DNA of 48,232 bases from JOPF136 sp035541255 (GTDB lineage: Bacteria > Acidobacteriota > Terriglobia > Acidiferrales > UBA7541), in assembly GCA_035541255.1 (NCBI GenBank), contig DATKNR010000070.1:1-48232 (forward strand). The letters run 5' to 3'. Below, in pieces: positions 16,649 through 25,031 of this stretch; within the stretch, counting starts at the first letter, position 1; each line of letters begins with the position of its first letter. The position numbers were made by a program, and so were the translations under genes. Under the pieces are notes generated by a model. The model saw only the letters and a program-made list of their open reading frames with translations. It did not search any database and was not told where the DNA came from.

Positions 16649-18976
16649 ATGGACCTGCTTGAAAAACTAAATGAGCAGCAGCGCGACGCCGTCACCGCGA
16701 CCGACCGCTATCTCCTGGTCCTCGCCGGTGCGGGCAGCGGCAAGACGCGCGTTATCACGCACCGCCTCGCCTGGCTCATCGCGCAGGGCGTGGCGCCGCA
16801 CTCCATCCTCGCAGTTACTTTCACGAACAAAGCAGCGGACCAGATGCGGGAACGGGCCGGCCGACTCTTGGCGGGCCCGGGTCAAGCGGCTGCCGACGTG
16901 TGGATTGCCACTTTCCATTCGTTCTGCGCGCGGCTGCTGCGGCGCGAGGCGCCCCGGCTCGGACTGCCACGGAATTTCACCATCTTCGACGAGGAAGACC
17001 AGATTGCTGCGGTAAAGCTCGCCGTGGCCGAATCCGGCCAGGATGAAAAGGCCATGACGCCGAGGGCTGCCCTGGAAAGAATCAGCGGCGCAAAGAATAT
17101 CGGCGTGACGCCCGCGATGGCGGAGGCGGAAGCGCGCGATGCACGTGACCGCGCCTTCGCCCGAATTTTTGCAGCCTATAATCAGCGCCTCCGCTCCGCC
17201 CAGGCTCTCGACTTCGACGATCTCCTCCTCCGCGCTCTCGACGTGCTCCGCGACCATCCCGACGCCCGTGCGGCGTGGTCGGAACGCTTCCGCTACCTTC
17301 ATGTCGATGAGTACCAGGATACGAACCGCCAGCAGTATGAGATTCTTCGCCTGCTCAGTGGGTCGGATGGCAACCTCTGCGTTGTGGGCGACGAGGACCA
17401 GTCCATCTACAGCTGGCGTGGCGCAAACCTGGAACACATCCTGCGTTTCGAGCAGGATTTTCCCGGCGCGCGCATCGTGAAATTGGAGAAGAACTACCGC
17501 TCGCGGCAGGCCATTCTGGATGCCGCCGGGGCCGTCGTGGCCCACAATCAGCGCCGCATTGGAAAAACGCTCCAGGCCACGCGCGGCGCTGGCCCGCCCG
17601 TCCGCTTCTACGAGGCGCAGGATGCCGGAGGCGAAGCCGAATGGGTTGCGGAAGAACTGGCTCGCCTGATGCGGGAGGACGGCAGCACGCATTTGGCCGT
17701 CTTCTATCGGACCAATGCGGTTTCGCGGACGTTTGAAGAGGCCTTGCGCCGCCGCAGCATCGCCTACCGCCTGGTCGGGGGATTCAGCTTCTACAAACGC
17801 GCCGAGGTGCGCGATGCGCTCGCCTATCTGCGCGTCTCGCGGAATCCCGAGGACGATGTCGCCCTCCTTCGCATCCTCAACACTCCCCCGCGCGGCATTG
17901 GAAAAACCACCATCGATTCCCTCCGCGCCACCGCACAGCAACGTGGCTGTTCCCTTTGGGTCGCCATCGCCGCCACTGTCGATTCCGGGTCGGGTCGCGC
18001 CGTCGCCCCGCTGCGCGAATTTCGCTCCCTGATGGAAGGATTGCAACAGGAGTTCCGTGTCGTCGCGGCGAGGGGCGAGGAGGCGGAATCCGCCGCCACC
18101 GCCGCGCAGGATTCCCCGGGGGCGCCTCCCGCGTCCGCTGCCTTCCTGGAAGAAGTTTTGCGCCGCACTGGTTATCTCGATTACCTGCAGCAACAGGACA
18201 CCGGGGAGTCCCAAGAACGTACGGAGAACTTGCAGGAGCTCGTGACCGCGCTGCAGGAAGCGGAGGAAGCGGACGAATCCTTCGAAGAGTTCCTGGACCG
18301 CGCGGCGCTGGTGAGCGACGCAGACGCCTATCAAGAGCAGGCGCGCGTCACGCTCATGACGGTCCACAGCGCCAAGGGCCTCGAATTCGACCACGTATTC
18401 TTGGCCGGACTGGAGGAAGGGCTGTTCCCCCACGTCCGCTCGCTGCGCAATCCCGCGGACATCGAGGAGGAACGCCGGCTCTGCTATGTCGGCATGACGC
18501 GCGCAAAGGAAACGCTTACGCTCACGCGCGCCGTCTATCGTCCCGGATACTGGAACGACCAGATCGGCGAGCCGCAGCCCTCGCGGTTTCTGTTCGAATT
18601 GCCTACCGATCAGATTGAAACCGTGGCGGGCTCGCTCGCCAGCGCCGGAGATGAGCGCCGGTACGTGCCCGACCCGGAGACGGAAGCGCGCAGGCTGACG
18701 CATCGCTACCCCATGCATGGTGAGGGCCGCCGGCGGAACGAGATCTCTACTCCCCGCCCAGCTTCACGCGGCTCCTCGCGCCGCGCCGATGGAAGCTTTC
18801 GGAAAACTGAAGGCGGCCATCCCCTTCTCGGCGTTCGCGTTCGCCACAAGACTTATGGCGTGGGCACTATCATCGCCGTGGATGGCGATGAGGACGAGCG
18901 GCGGCTGACCGTCAGCTTCCTCGACCACGGAACCAAGAAGCTCGTCGAACGATACGCCAACCTGGAGCGCGTTTAA
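16649..18976 (+). CDS. pcrA: ATP-dependent DNA helicase PcrA/UvrD
   Basis: A superfamily 1A 3'-5' DNA helicase for repair and replication-fork maintenance, 775 residues, close to the usual 720-780. From the N terminus: LNEQQRDAVTATD (Q motif), VLAGAGSGKTRVITHRLAWL (Walker A), AVTFTNKAADQMRERAG (Ia), DFDDLLLRALDVL, HVDEYQDTNRQQYEIL (Walker B), VVGDEDQSIYSWRGAN (III) and LEKNYRSRQAIL (IV). VTLMTVHSAKGLEFDHVFLA (V) and YVGMTRAKETL (VI) complete the motif set. The C terminus (VRHKTYGVGTIIAVDGDEDE, then YANLERV) is the Tudor-like RNA-polymerase-binding domain of PcrA/UvrD. The ATG at 16649 gives the family start MDLLEKLNEQQRDAV. Confidence 0.96.
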   Translation: MDLLEKLNEQQRDAVTATDRYLLVLAGAGSGKTRVITHRLAWLIAQGVAPHSILAVTFTNKAADQMRERAGRLLAGPGQAAADVWIATFHSFCARLLRREAPRLGLPRNFTIFDEEDQIAAVKLAVAESGQDEKAMTPRAALERISGAKNIGVTPAMAEAEARDARDRAFARIFAAYNQRLRSAQALDFDDLLLRALDVLRDHPDARAAWSERFRYLHVDEYQDTNRQQYEILRLLSGSDGNLCVVGDEDQSIYSWRGANLEHILRFEQDFPGARIVKLEKNYRSRQAILDAAGAVVAHNQRRIGKTLQATRGAGPPVRFYEAQDAGGEAEWVAEELARLMREDGSTHLAVFYRTNAVSRTFEEALRRRSIAYRLVGGFSFYKRAEVRDALAYLRVSRNPEDDVALLRILNTPPRGIGKTTIDSLRATAQQRGCSLWVAIAATVDSGSGRAVAPLREFRSLMEGLQQEFRVVAARGEEAESAATAAQDSPGAPPASAAFLEEVLRRTGYLDYLQQQDTGESQERTENLQELVTALQEAEEADESFEEFLDRAALVSDADAYQEQARVTLMTVHSAKGLEFDHVFLAGLEEGLFPHVRSLRNPADIEEERRLCYVGMTRAKETLTLTRAVYRPGYWNDQIGEPQPSRFLFELPTDQIETVAGSLASAGDERRYVPDPETEARRLTHRYPMHGEGRRRNEISTPRPASRGSSRRADGSFRKTEGGHPLLGVRVRHKTYGVGTIIAVDGDEDERRLTVSFLDHGTKKLVERYANLERV

Positions 18977-19130
18977 GCTCGCGATTTCTTGTTGTCTCCC
19001 GCCGCGCTTGGTGATTACGGACAACTCTCTGATACCTGCATAAGTACCTTACAAGTGCGCTGTGCCCGGGGTGCCGCCCCGCCGGGACCGGGCTTGTGTC
19101 ACTGCCGCACATCTTCCTGCCGCCCGCTCC

Positions 19131-19160
19131 TTGCTTCCCTGTACTTCTCCAATGTACAGT
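19131..19160 (+). promoter_or_regulatory. Candidate promoter with inverted repeat before the amino acid permease
   Basis: TTGCTT (19131-19136), an 18-nt spacer and TACAGT (19155-19160) lie 25 nt before the chosen GTG at 19186. A perfect inverted repeat TGTAC (19140-19144) / GTACA (19154-19158) spans the spacer and enters the -10. It could be an operator. The boxes are imperfect. Confidence 0.35.
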
Positions 19161-19185
19161 TTTGAATCCGTTCGCCGGGGGCTGC

Positions 19186-20898
19186 GTGGCATCTCAATTT
19201 CGCTGCACCAAAAGCATCGACAAACTGCTGGCAGATGCCGACGAGCCGGACCGCAGGCTGCGCAAGACCCTCGGCGTTCTGAGCCTCACGGCGCTGGGCG
19301 TCGGCGCCATCATTGGCACCGGCATTTTCGTCCTCACGGGAACTGCCGCGGCCGGCGAGGCCGCCCAGGAAGCCTCGCTTCTCAAGACGCCCCTGTTCAC
19401 CGTGCTCATCCACGGTGGCAAGGAGGCTCTCACCGGACGGCCCGGCGCCGGGCCGGCCATCGCCCTCTCATTTTTCCTGGTCGCCATCGCCTGTGGCCTG
19501 GCCGGCCTCTGTTACGCCGAACTGGCCTCGATGATTCCCATCGCAGGCAGCGCATACACTTATTCCTACGCCACGCTAGGCGAGTTGGTGGCCTGGATCA
19601 TCGGTTGGGACCTGATTCTCGAGTACGCAGTCTCCAACATGGCCGTGGCCGTCGGCTTTTCGGCCTACATCAAGGACCTCTTCGAAGGATTTGGGTTCAA
19701 GATTCCCATCGAGCTGGGGACTCCCGCCTACACTCCCGACGGGGGATGGACGCTGCACTTCAACGTAGTCGGCTTCGTCATCGTCATGGTCCTCACTGTC
19801 CTGCTCGTCCGAGGCATCAAGGAGTCGGCCCGCGCCAATACTCTTATGGTGGGGGTAAAAATCACCGCCATCCTTCTGTTTGTGTTCATCGCCTCGAAAT
19901 ACATCCATCACGAACTATGGCACCCGTTCATGCCCAACGGCTGGCAGGGCGTGATGACCGGCGGCGCTATCGTATTCTTCACCTACATCGGTTTCGATTC
20001 CGTATCGACCGCGGCCGAAGAGTGCCGCAATCCGAAGCGCGATCTGCCGCTTGGAATCCTGCTTTCCCTGCTGATCTGCACGGTTCTCTACTGTTCCGTT
20101 GCGGTTGTGCTCACCGGCATCCAGCCTTTTCAGATCTTCCGCGGCGATGCCGCTCCCGTGGCCACGGCGCTTCACAAGATCGGCCTGGAAAGTCTGCGGC
20201 GCTGGGTCACCATTGGCGCGCTCACCGGAATGATCTCCTCGCTTCTCGTCTTTCAATTGGGCCAGGCGCGTGTCTGGTTTGCCATGTCGCGCGATCGGCT
20301 GCTTCCGGACGCGTTCTCCCGCGTCCATCCTCGATTCCGCACGCCTCACGTGGCCACCTGGGTGGCGGGATTTGCCGTGGGCATCCCCGCCGGGATTTTT
20401 GACATAGGCACTCTCGCCGACCTTTCCAATATCGGCACGCTCTTCGCCTTCGTGCTGGTCTCCCTCGCGGTTCTCATTCTGCGATCGCGGCAGGCGGACC
20501 GCCCGCGCTCGTTTCGTGTGCCGCTCGTCTGGCTGGTGGCTCCCGGGTCGGTGGCCTGCTGTCTGGTTCTGATGATGGGATTGCCCCTCGAAAGCTGGAT
20601 TCGCTTCGTCGTTTGGCTGATCATCGGCATGCTTCTCTATCTCTCCTACGGCGCTCGCCGCAGCTCGAGCGGCGCGGAACTGCCGGCGGAAGACCGTCGC
20701 CGCGGCCTCGCCAAGGCGGACCGTGTGCTCATCGGCCTGGCCGGCACGCTGCTCTTCTTGGGATTGTGCGTCGCATGGATGATGGCTCGCGGCAGCGAGG
20801 CCGCGGACACCGGACACATCTCCGAGGCGGTCATCCTGCTCGCGCTCGGTGCGCCCTTCTTGTGGATCGGATTTAGGAACCTCAGAAAGGACTCCTGA
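19186..20898 (+). CDS. Amino acid permease, APC superfamily (CAT-type)
   Basis: An inner-membrane amino acid transporter of about 12-14 helices, 570 residues. It resembles the cationic amino acid transporter branch (YfnA/GkApcT-like). LTALGVGAIIGTGIFVLTGT is the substrate-binding TM1 with the unwound GAIIGTGIF segment. LAGLCYAELASMIPIAGSAY is TM3, and FFTYIGFDSVSTAAEECRNP is the conserved TM6-loop. I chose GTG 19186, which starts ASQFRCTKSIDKLLADADEP as in CAT proteins and has GGGGG just upstream. The open frame to 19096 gives an unlikely Pro/Cys-rich N terminus. The C-terminal third is hydrophobic and typical. The stop TGA overlaps the next ATG by one base. Confidence 0.88.
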   Translation: MASQFRCTKSIDKLLADADEPDRRLRKTLGVLSLTALGVGAIIGTGIFVLTGTAAAGEAAQEASLLKTPLFTVLIHGGKEALTGRPGAGPAIALSFFLVAIACGLAGLCYAELASMIPIAGSAYTYSYATLGELVAWIIGWDLILEYAVSNMAVAVGFSAYIKDLFEGFGFKIPIELGTPAYTPDGGWTLHFNVVGFVIVMVLTVLLVRGIKESARANTLMVGVKITAILLFVFIASKYIHHELWHPFMPNGWQGVMTGGAIVFFTYIGFDSVSTAAEECRNPKRDLPLGILLSLLICTVLYCSVAVVLTGIQPFQIFRGDAAPVATALHKIGLESLRRWVTIGALTGMISSLLVFQLGQARVWFAMSRDRLLPDAFSRVHPRFRTPHVATWVAGFAVGIPAGIFDIGTLADLSNIGTLFAFVLVSLAVLILRSRQADRPRSFRVPLVWLVAPGSVACCLVLMMGLPLESWIRFVVWLIIGMLLYLSYGARRSSSGAELPAEDRRRGLAKADRVLIGLAGTLLFLGLCVAWMMARGSEAADTGHISEAVILLALGAPFLWIGFRNLRKDS

Positions 20899-21746
20899 TG
20901 GGCGGGAGCGCACGCGATTGGGTCCGGGGGGCGGCCGCTACTGCCCTGATCCTGGCGCTCGTCCCTGCCCGCCTCCCCGCATGGGGCGTCAACGGTCACC
21001 GTCTGGAAACGCGCAAAGCCATCGAGACTCTTCCGCCGGAGCTGCGTCCCTGGTTCGACGCCAACTGGAATTATCTGTCGCAGCACGCCGTGGACCCGCT
21101 GGTCGCCGCGTCCAAGAATTCCAACGATATCCGCTACCAAAGGATTGAGTTCGAGAAGTACGGCCAGTTTCCCTACGATGCTCTGCCGCGCGACTACAAC
21201 GCCGCCGTGAAGAAATTCGGCAGACCGTTGGTGGAATCCGCAGGGGTCCTGCCCTGGACCATCGGTAAGTACAGCGAACGGCTCACCAACGACATGCGCG
21301 CCGGCAACTGGAACGATGCTCGCTCCGATGCTGCATTGTTGGCCTTTTACGTCGGCGAAGCGCACGACCCCTTCAGCACCACCGATAATTTTGACGGCCA
21401 CCTCTCCAATCAACAGGGAGTCGACGTCCGCTTCGATACCAACTTGGTGGACCGCTTCGCCTTGTTCATCTATATCCGGCCCAACGACGCGTTTTTTATT
21501 CACGACCCCACGGACCACGCGTTCGAAATTTGTCTGACCTCGCACTCCTGGGTCGAGGCCATCCTGCTGGACGACCGCCGTGCACGCGCCGGACTTCCTG
21601 ACTACACCGACGACTATTACGACCACTTTTACAACACCGCTGGCGCCGTCGTGATCCGGCAGCTCACCGAAGCGTCCACCGAAATCGGCTCTTACTGGCT
21701 CACCGCCTGGATCAACGCCGGTAAACCACAGCCGCCGGCCCACTGA
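20898..21746 (+). CDS. Secreted S1/P1-nuclease / zinc phospholipase C-like protein
   Basis: A secreted 282-residue protein with a signal peptide (AAATALILALVPARLPAWG). The putative mature N terminus WGVNGH fits the superfamily's Trp/His zinc ligands. The central motif LLAFYVGEAHDPFSTTDNFD resembles the HYxGDxHQP zinc signature of S1/P1 nucleases and phospholipase C, with Glu in place of the usual Asp. The expected reaction is hydrolysis of phosphodiester bonds in nucleic acids or phospholipids outside the cytoplasm. A strong AAAGGA lies 7 nt before the ATG, which overlaps the permease stop (TGATG). The next gene, a deaminase, starts 8 bp later. Nuclease versus lipase cannot be decided. Confidence 0.75.
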   Translation: MGGSARDWVRGAAATALILALVPARLPAWGVNGHRLETRKAIETLPPELRPWFDANWNYLSQHAVDPLVAASKNSNDIRYQRIEFEKYGQFPYDALPRDYNAAVKKFGRPLVESAGVLPWTIGKYSERLTNDMRAGNWNDARSDAALLAFYVGEAHDPFSTTDNFDGHLSNQQGVDVRFDTNLVDRFALFIYIRPNDAFFIHDPTDHAFEICLTSHSWVEAILLDDRRARAGLPDYTDDYYDHFYNTAGAVVIRQLTEASTEIGSYWLTAWINAGKPQPPAH

Positions 21747-21754
21747 TTCCCGTC

Positions 21755-22801
21755 GTGGCACGCCCATCCCTGCCCGCTGTTCCGGTTCGAGCCTGGCCGA
21801 AAGCGGAACTTCACCTGCACCTGGAAGGCTCCATGCGCCCCGACACCGTGCTCGCCCTGGCCGCCCGCCATGGCGTTTCCGTGTCTCGCGAGGAAGTGCA
21901 TGCCCGCTATTCCTACAAGGATTTTGACGGCTTCATCCAATCCTACATTTGGGTTACTTCCCTGCTCCGCCAGCCGGAGGATTACGCGTTCATCGCCCAG
22001 CGTCTGTTCGAGGATCTGCACGGCCAGAACGTGATCTACGCGGAAATCACCCTCTCCGTGGGTGTCATGTTGTGGCGCGAGCAGGATCCCTCCGCCATCT
22101 TTGCCGCGTTGCGGAGGGCAGCGGAGGAAGCGGGAAGGGCCGGCCTGAGCCTGCAATGGGTGTTTGACGTGGTGCGCCAGTTTGGCCCGGAGAAGGCCAT
22201 GGACGTGGCTCGCATCGCTGTGCGCCACCGCGGCGAAGGTGTCGTCGCCTTCGGCATGGGAGGCGACGAATTGGCTGTTCCTGCCGCACAATTTCGCGCC
22301 GTCTATGACCACGCTCGGGACCACGGTCTCCATTCCCTCGTCCATGCAGGAGAGGTCGGCGCCGCGGACGAAGTCCGGCGCGCCATCGAACTGCTCGGCG
22401 CGGAACGAATCGGACACGGCATTGCCGCCATTCAAGATCCGGAAGTCATGCAACTACTCACCGGCCGCGGAATCCCTCTCGAGGTCTGCCCCACTAGCAA
22501 TCTGCGCACCGGCGCGCTGGGCAAGGTGTGTGGCGATGCGAAGGCCGGCCTGGCCGAGCATCCCGTGGCCGACCTTTATTTCGCCGGCGTTCCCATCACG
22601 CTCTCTACGGACGACCCCGGCATGTTCGAAACCAGCCTCAACGAAGAGTACGCAGCCGCAGAAATGGCCGGTCTCGGAATTGCCGATCTCGTCCGCGTGA
22701 ATGAGCAGGGATTCTCCTCCGCGTTCCTGCCGGAGACGGAAAAATCCCGTCTGCTCGCCCGCTTCCACAAGCTGCTGGAGTCGCAAGGGCTGTTATACTG
22801 A
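21755..22801 (+). CDS. add: Adenosine deaminase family protein (adenosine or 6-aminodeoxyfutalosine deaminase)
   Basis: A zinc-dependent amidohydrolase-fold deaminase of 348 residues. It has the motifs of the COG1816 family: KAELHLHLEGSM with the metal His pair, FGMGGDE, VHAGE with catalytic Glu, ERIGHGIA, CPTSN and LSTDDPGMF with the metal Asp. Substrate is less certain. YAEITLSVGVMLWREQDP differs from the YAEIRFSP common in true adenosine deaminases. COG1816 members are known to deaminate 6-aminodeoxyfutalosine in menaquinone synthesis, so that is a real alternative. The GTG at 21755 is only 8 bp after the upstream gene, and purS follows 14 bp after the stop, which points to purine metabolism. 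Confidence 0.85.
   Translation: MARPSLPAVPVRAWPKAELHLHLEGSMRPDTVLALAARHGVSVSREEVHARYSYKDFDGFIQSYIWVTSLLRQPEDYAFIAQRLFEDLHGQNVIYAEITLSVGVMLWREQDPSAIFAALRRAAEEAGRAGLSLQWVFDVVRQFGPEKAMDVARIAVRHRGEGVVAFGMGGDELAVPAAQFRAVYDHARDHGLHSLVHAGEVGAADEVRRAIELLGAERIGHGIAAIQDPEVMQLLTGRGIPLEVCPTSNLRTGALGKVCGDAKAGLAEHPVADLYFAGVPITLSTDDPGMFETSLNEEYAAAEMAGLGIADLVRVNEQGFSSAFLPETEKSRLLARFHKLLESQGLLY
22794..22799 (+). promoter_or_regulatory. Candidate internal -10 element (TATACT) before purS
   Basis: TATACT is embedded in the last codons and stop of the deaminase gene, 16 nt before the purS ATG. It matches the -10 consensus at five of six positions. No -35 box is evident. Confidence 0.3.
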
Positions 22802-22815
22802 CGCGGGGGCAATGA

Positions 22816-23058
22816 ATGAAAGCTCATGTGTGGGTGATGCCGAAGCAGACGGTGCTCGATCCGCAGGGCAAGACCATCCAGCACGCGCTCGCTTCGCTGG
22901 GCTTCGCCTCCGTGCGCGATGTTCGCCAGGGCAAGTTCTTTGTGCTCGACCTCTACGGCATGACTCGCGATGACGCTCAAAAGCAAGTGGAACGCATCAG
23001 TCGCGAAGTCCTGGCCAATCTGGTGATAGAGGATTTCCGGTTCGAAATCGTGGATTGA
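22816..23058 (+). CDS. purS: Phosphoribosylformylglycinamidine synthase subunit PurS
   Basis: PurS is the small subunit of the three-part FGAM synthase (PurS-PurL-PurQ) in de novo purine synthesis and bridges the glutaminase and synthetase. At 80 residues it is the normal length. It reads MKAHVWVMPKQTVLDPQGKT, then LASLGFASVRDVRQGKFFVL and REVLANLVIEDFRFEIV, all typical. ATG 22816 has GGGGG (22805-22809) at good spacing. The out-of-frame ATG at 22812 is not used. A TATACT (22794-22799) overlaps the end of the deaminase gene and could give purS its own short-leader transcript. purL and purQ are not in the window, which is unusual because purSQL are often adjacent. Confidence 0.93.
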   Translation: MKAHVWVMPKQTVLDPQGKTIQHALASLGFASVRDVRQGKFFVLDLYGMTRDDAQKQVERISREVLANLVIEDFRFEIVD

Positions 23059-23071
23059 ATCTGCGCCGGCC

Positions 23072-24697
23072 CTACCGCGCGTTCACCGGCGCGGAAGCCA
23101 GGTAGGCCGCGTAGGTATCCTGGAAGTCCTCCACGCGCCCGCCGTCAAAGTGCCAGATGCGTGTGGCAACCTCGTCAATCACATCGTGGTCGTGCGTCAC
23201 CAGCAGCACTGTGCCTTCGTACTTCTGCAAAGCGATGTTGAGGGCCACGATGGCTTCCAGGTCCAGGTGGTTGGTGGGCTCGTCGAGCACCAGGAAGTTC
23301 GGCTTTTGCAGCATCAACCGGCAGAAGATCAGCCGCGCGGACTCGCCGCCGGAAAGCGCCTGAGTCGGCTTGAGCGCATCGTCCCCGCTGAACAACATTT
23401 GCCCCAGCAGGCCGCGCAGCTCGCCCTGTGACGCCATGGGATCGAACTGGTGCAGCCACTCAATCACCGTCATGCCCCGGGTGATGGAATCGGTGTGGTC
23501 CTGTGCAAAGTAGCCCACGGCCACTTCATGCCCCCAGGTGACCGAACCACCTGTGTGCACGAATTGCCGTTCCGCATCGTCCAGGTAGCCCGTGGCGTTG
23601 CGGATGAGGGCCTTGAGCAGGGTGGTCTTTCCCGCTCCGTTGCGGCCCATCAACGCAATCTTTTCCCCCCGCTGTACGCTGGCCGTGAACGGCTGGATTA
23701 CCTTTAAATCGCCGTAGGACTTGGAGAGCTTCTTGAATTCCAGCGGGTGGCGTCCGGAGGGCCGCTTCATATCGAACCGGATATATGGCCGCTGGATGTT
23801 CGATTTGGCCAGCTCGGACGTCTGCAGGCGCTCCACCTCCTTCCGCCGGGAGGTGGCCTGGGCCGAGCGCGTGCCCGCGCCGAACCGGGCGATGAAATCG
23901 TTCAATTGCGCGATTTTCTTTTCCCGCTGGGCATTCTGCGCTTCGATACTGGCTCGAATCTGCGTCTTTGCCACCACCATTTCGTCGTAGCCGCCCGTGT
24001 ACATGATCACGGTCTGGTAGTCGATGTCCGCCGTATGCGTCGAGACGCTGTTCAGAAAGTGCCGGTCGTGCGAGATCACGATCAGCACGCCTTCGTAAGC
24101 GCACAGGTAGTCCTGCAGCCAGTGCACGGAATCGAGGTCCAGGTGGTTGGTGGGCTCGTCCAGCAGCAGCGCTGGCGGGTTGCCGAATAGCGCCTGCGCC
24201 AGCAGCACGCGCACCTTCTGGCCGCCCTGCAGTTCCCGCATTTTCCGGTCGTGCAGCGCGGCTTCCACGCCCAGGCCGTCCAGAAGCACCGCGGCATCCG
24301 ATTCCGCCGTATAGCCATTCTCTTCCCCGACGATCACTTCCAGTTCCGCCAGGCGCATCCCGTCGTCATCGGTCAACCCTTCGTGCGGTTTTGCGTGCAG
24401 CGTCTCGCGCTTCTCGAGCGCGTCCCACAGCCGCGCATTGCCCATGATCACCGTGTCCAGAACGCGGAATTCATCGAACGCGAACTGGTCCTGGCGCAGG
24501 ATGCCCAGCTTTTTCGGCCGCGTGACGGAACCCTTGGTGGGCTCGATTTCCCCGGCCAGGATATTCATCAGCGTGGTCTTCCCCGCCCCGTTCGGTCCGG
24601 TGATGGCGTACCGCCGACCCTCGAAAAATGAGCAGGAGACGTCTTCGAACAAAGTTCGAGCGCCGTACCGCATGGTGATGTTATTTACGGAGAGCAC
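23072..24697 (-). CDS. ybiT: ABC-F family ATPase, YbiT type (ribosome-associated translation factor family)
   Basis: A soluble protein with two ABC cassettes and no membrane part, 541 residues. ABC-F proteins bind the ribosomal E site and modulate translation. The first Walker A is GPNGAGKTTLMNI and its signature is LQGGQKVRVLLAQAL with LLLDEPTNHLDLDSVHWLQ. The linker (ARFGAGTRSAQATSRRKEVE) is the P-site tRNA interaction motif. The second cassette has MGRNGAGKTTLLKAL, LSGGESARLIFCRLML and VLDEPTNHLDLEAI. The overall pattern (VTMRYGARTLFEDVS-like start, ADIDYQTV, YIRFDMKRP) fits the YbiT branch. I chose GTG 24697, preceded by GGAGAGG and matching family length. The frame is open to 24736. Confidence 0.93.
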   Translation of the reverse strand: MLSVNNITMRYGARTLFEDVSCSFFEGRRYAITGPNGAGKTTLMNILAGEIEPTKGSVTRPKKLGILRQDQFAFDEFRVLDTVIMGNARLWDALEKRETLHAKPHEGLTDDDGMRLAELEVIVGEENGYTAESDAAVLLDGLGVEAALHDRKMRELQGGQKVRVLLAQALFGNPPALLLDEPTNHLDLDSVHWLQDYLCAYEGVLIVISHDRHFLNSVSTHTADIDYQTVIMYTGGYDEMVVAKTQIRASIEAQNAQREKKIAQLNDFIARFGAGTRSAQATSRRKEVERLQTSELAKSNIQRPYIRFDMKRPSGRHPLEFKKLSKSYGDLKVIQPFTASVQRGEKIALMGRNGAGKTTLLKALIRNATGYLDDAERQFVHTGGSVTWGHEVAVGYFAQDHTDSITRGMTVIEWLHQFDPMASQGELRGLLGQMLFSGDDALKPTQALSGGESARLIFCRLMLQKPNFLVLDEPTNHLDLEAIVALNIALQKYEGTVLLVTHDHDVIDEVATRIWHFDGGRVEDFQDTYAAYLASAPVNAR

Positions 24698-24707
24698 TGG
24701 CCTCTCC

Positions 24708-24713
24708 AGTATA
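24708..24713 (-). promoter_or_regulatory. Candidate -10 element (TATACT) 10 nt before the ABC-F start
   Basis: On the minus strand TATACT ends 10 nt before the GTG at 24697. If used, transcription would start within or after the GGAGAGG that otherwise looks like a ribosome-binding site, so the two signals are hard to reconcile. No -35 box is clear. Confidence 0.3.
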
Positions 24714-25031
24714 GCGGAGACGCGAAGTTGGCGCATGCGGAGTGGCTGGAGAATTTCCCTGGGCGGAGCCGGAAACCGACTGGCCCGGGACTTACCTTGG
24801 CAGCAGCGGCATACGGCCGGCCCCGGGAATTGCTTAGCGCTCTCGCAGCCTCTCAGCCCGGGGGGCTGGCGCTAGCTTCGGCAGGGAGTGACGCGTTGCG
24901 CGGGCAGGCAACCGCCGCCTGACGCGGGGCATCTCCCCGCCGGTACGTTCGGCAGCGATAGACTCTTCGCGCCGGCCTGGCTCCGGGTAAGAATTGGAGC
25001 TTTTCATGCGCCACATGCCCGGGGGGGGCAA
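24714..25031. other. Non-coding gap with an inverted-repeat structure
   Basis: This gap lies between the divergent ABC-F gene and the hypothetical at 25032. Its main feature is a nested inverted repeat: TAGCGC (24835-24840) pairs with GCGCTA (24869-24874), and within it CAGCC (24854-24858) pairs with GGCTG (24864-24868). A TAGACT (24958-24963) may be a -10 for the rightward gene. A run of eight G (25021-25028) sits next to its ATG. No reading frame here looks coding. Confidence 0.4.

Noticed and set aside
16667..18718. 683-codon open frame antisense to pcrA
   Set aside because: No family motif, while every helicase motif is intact on the plus strand.
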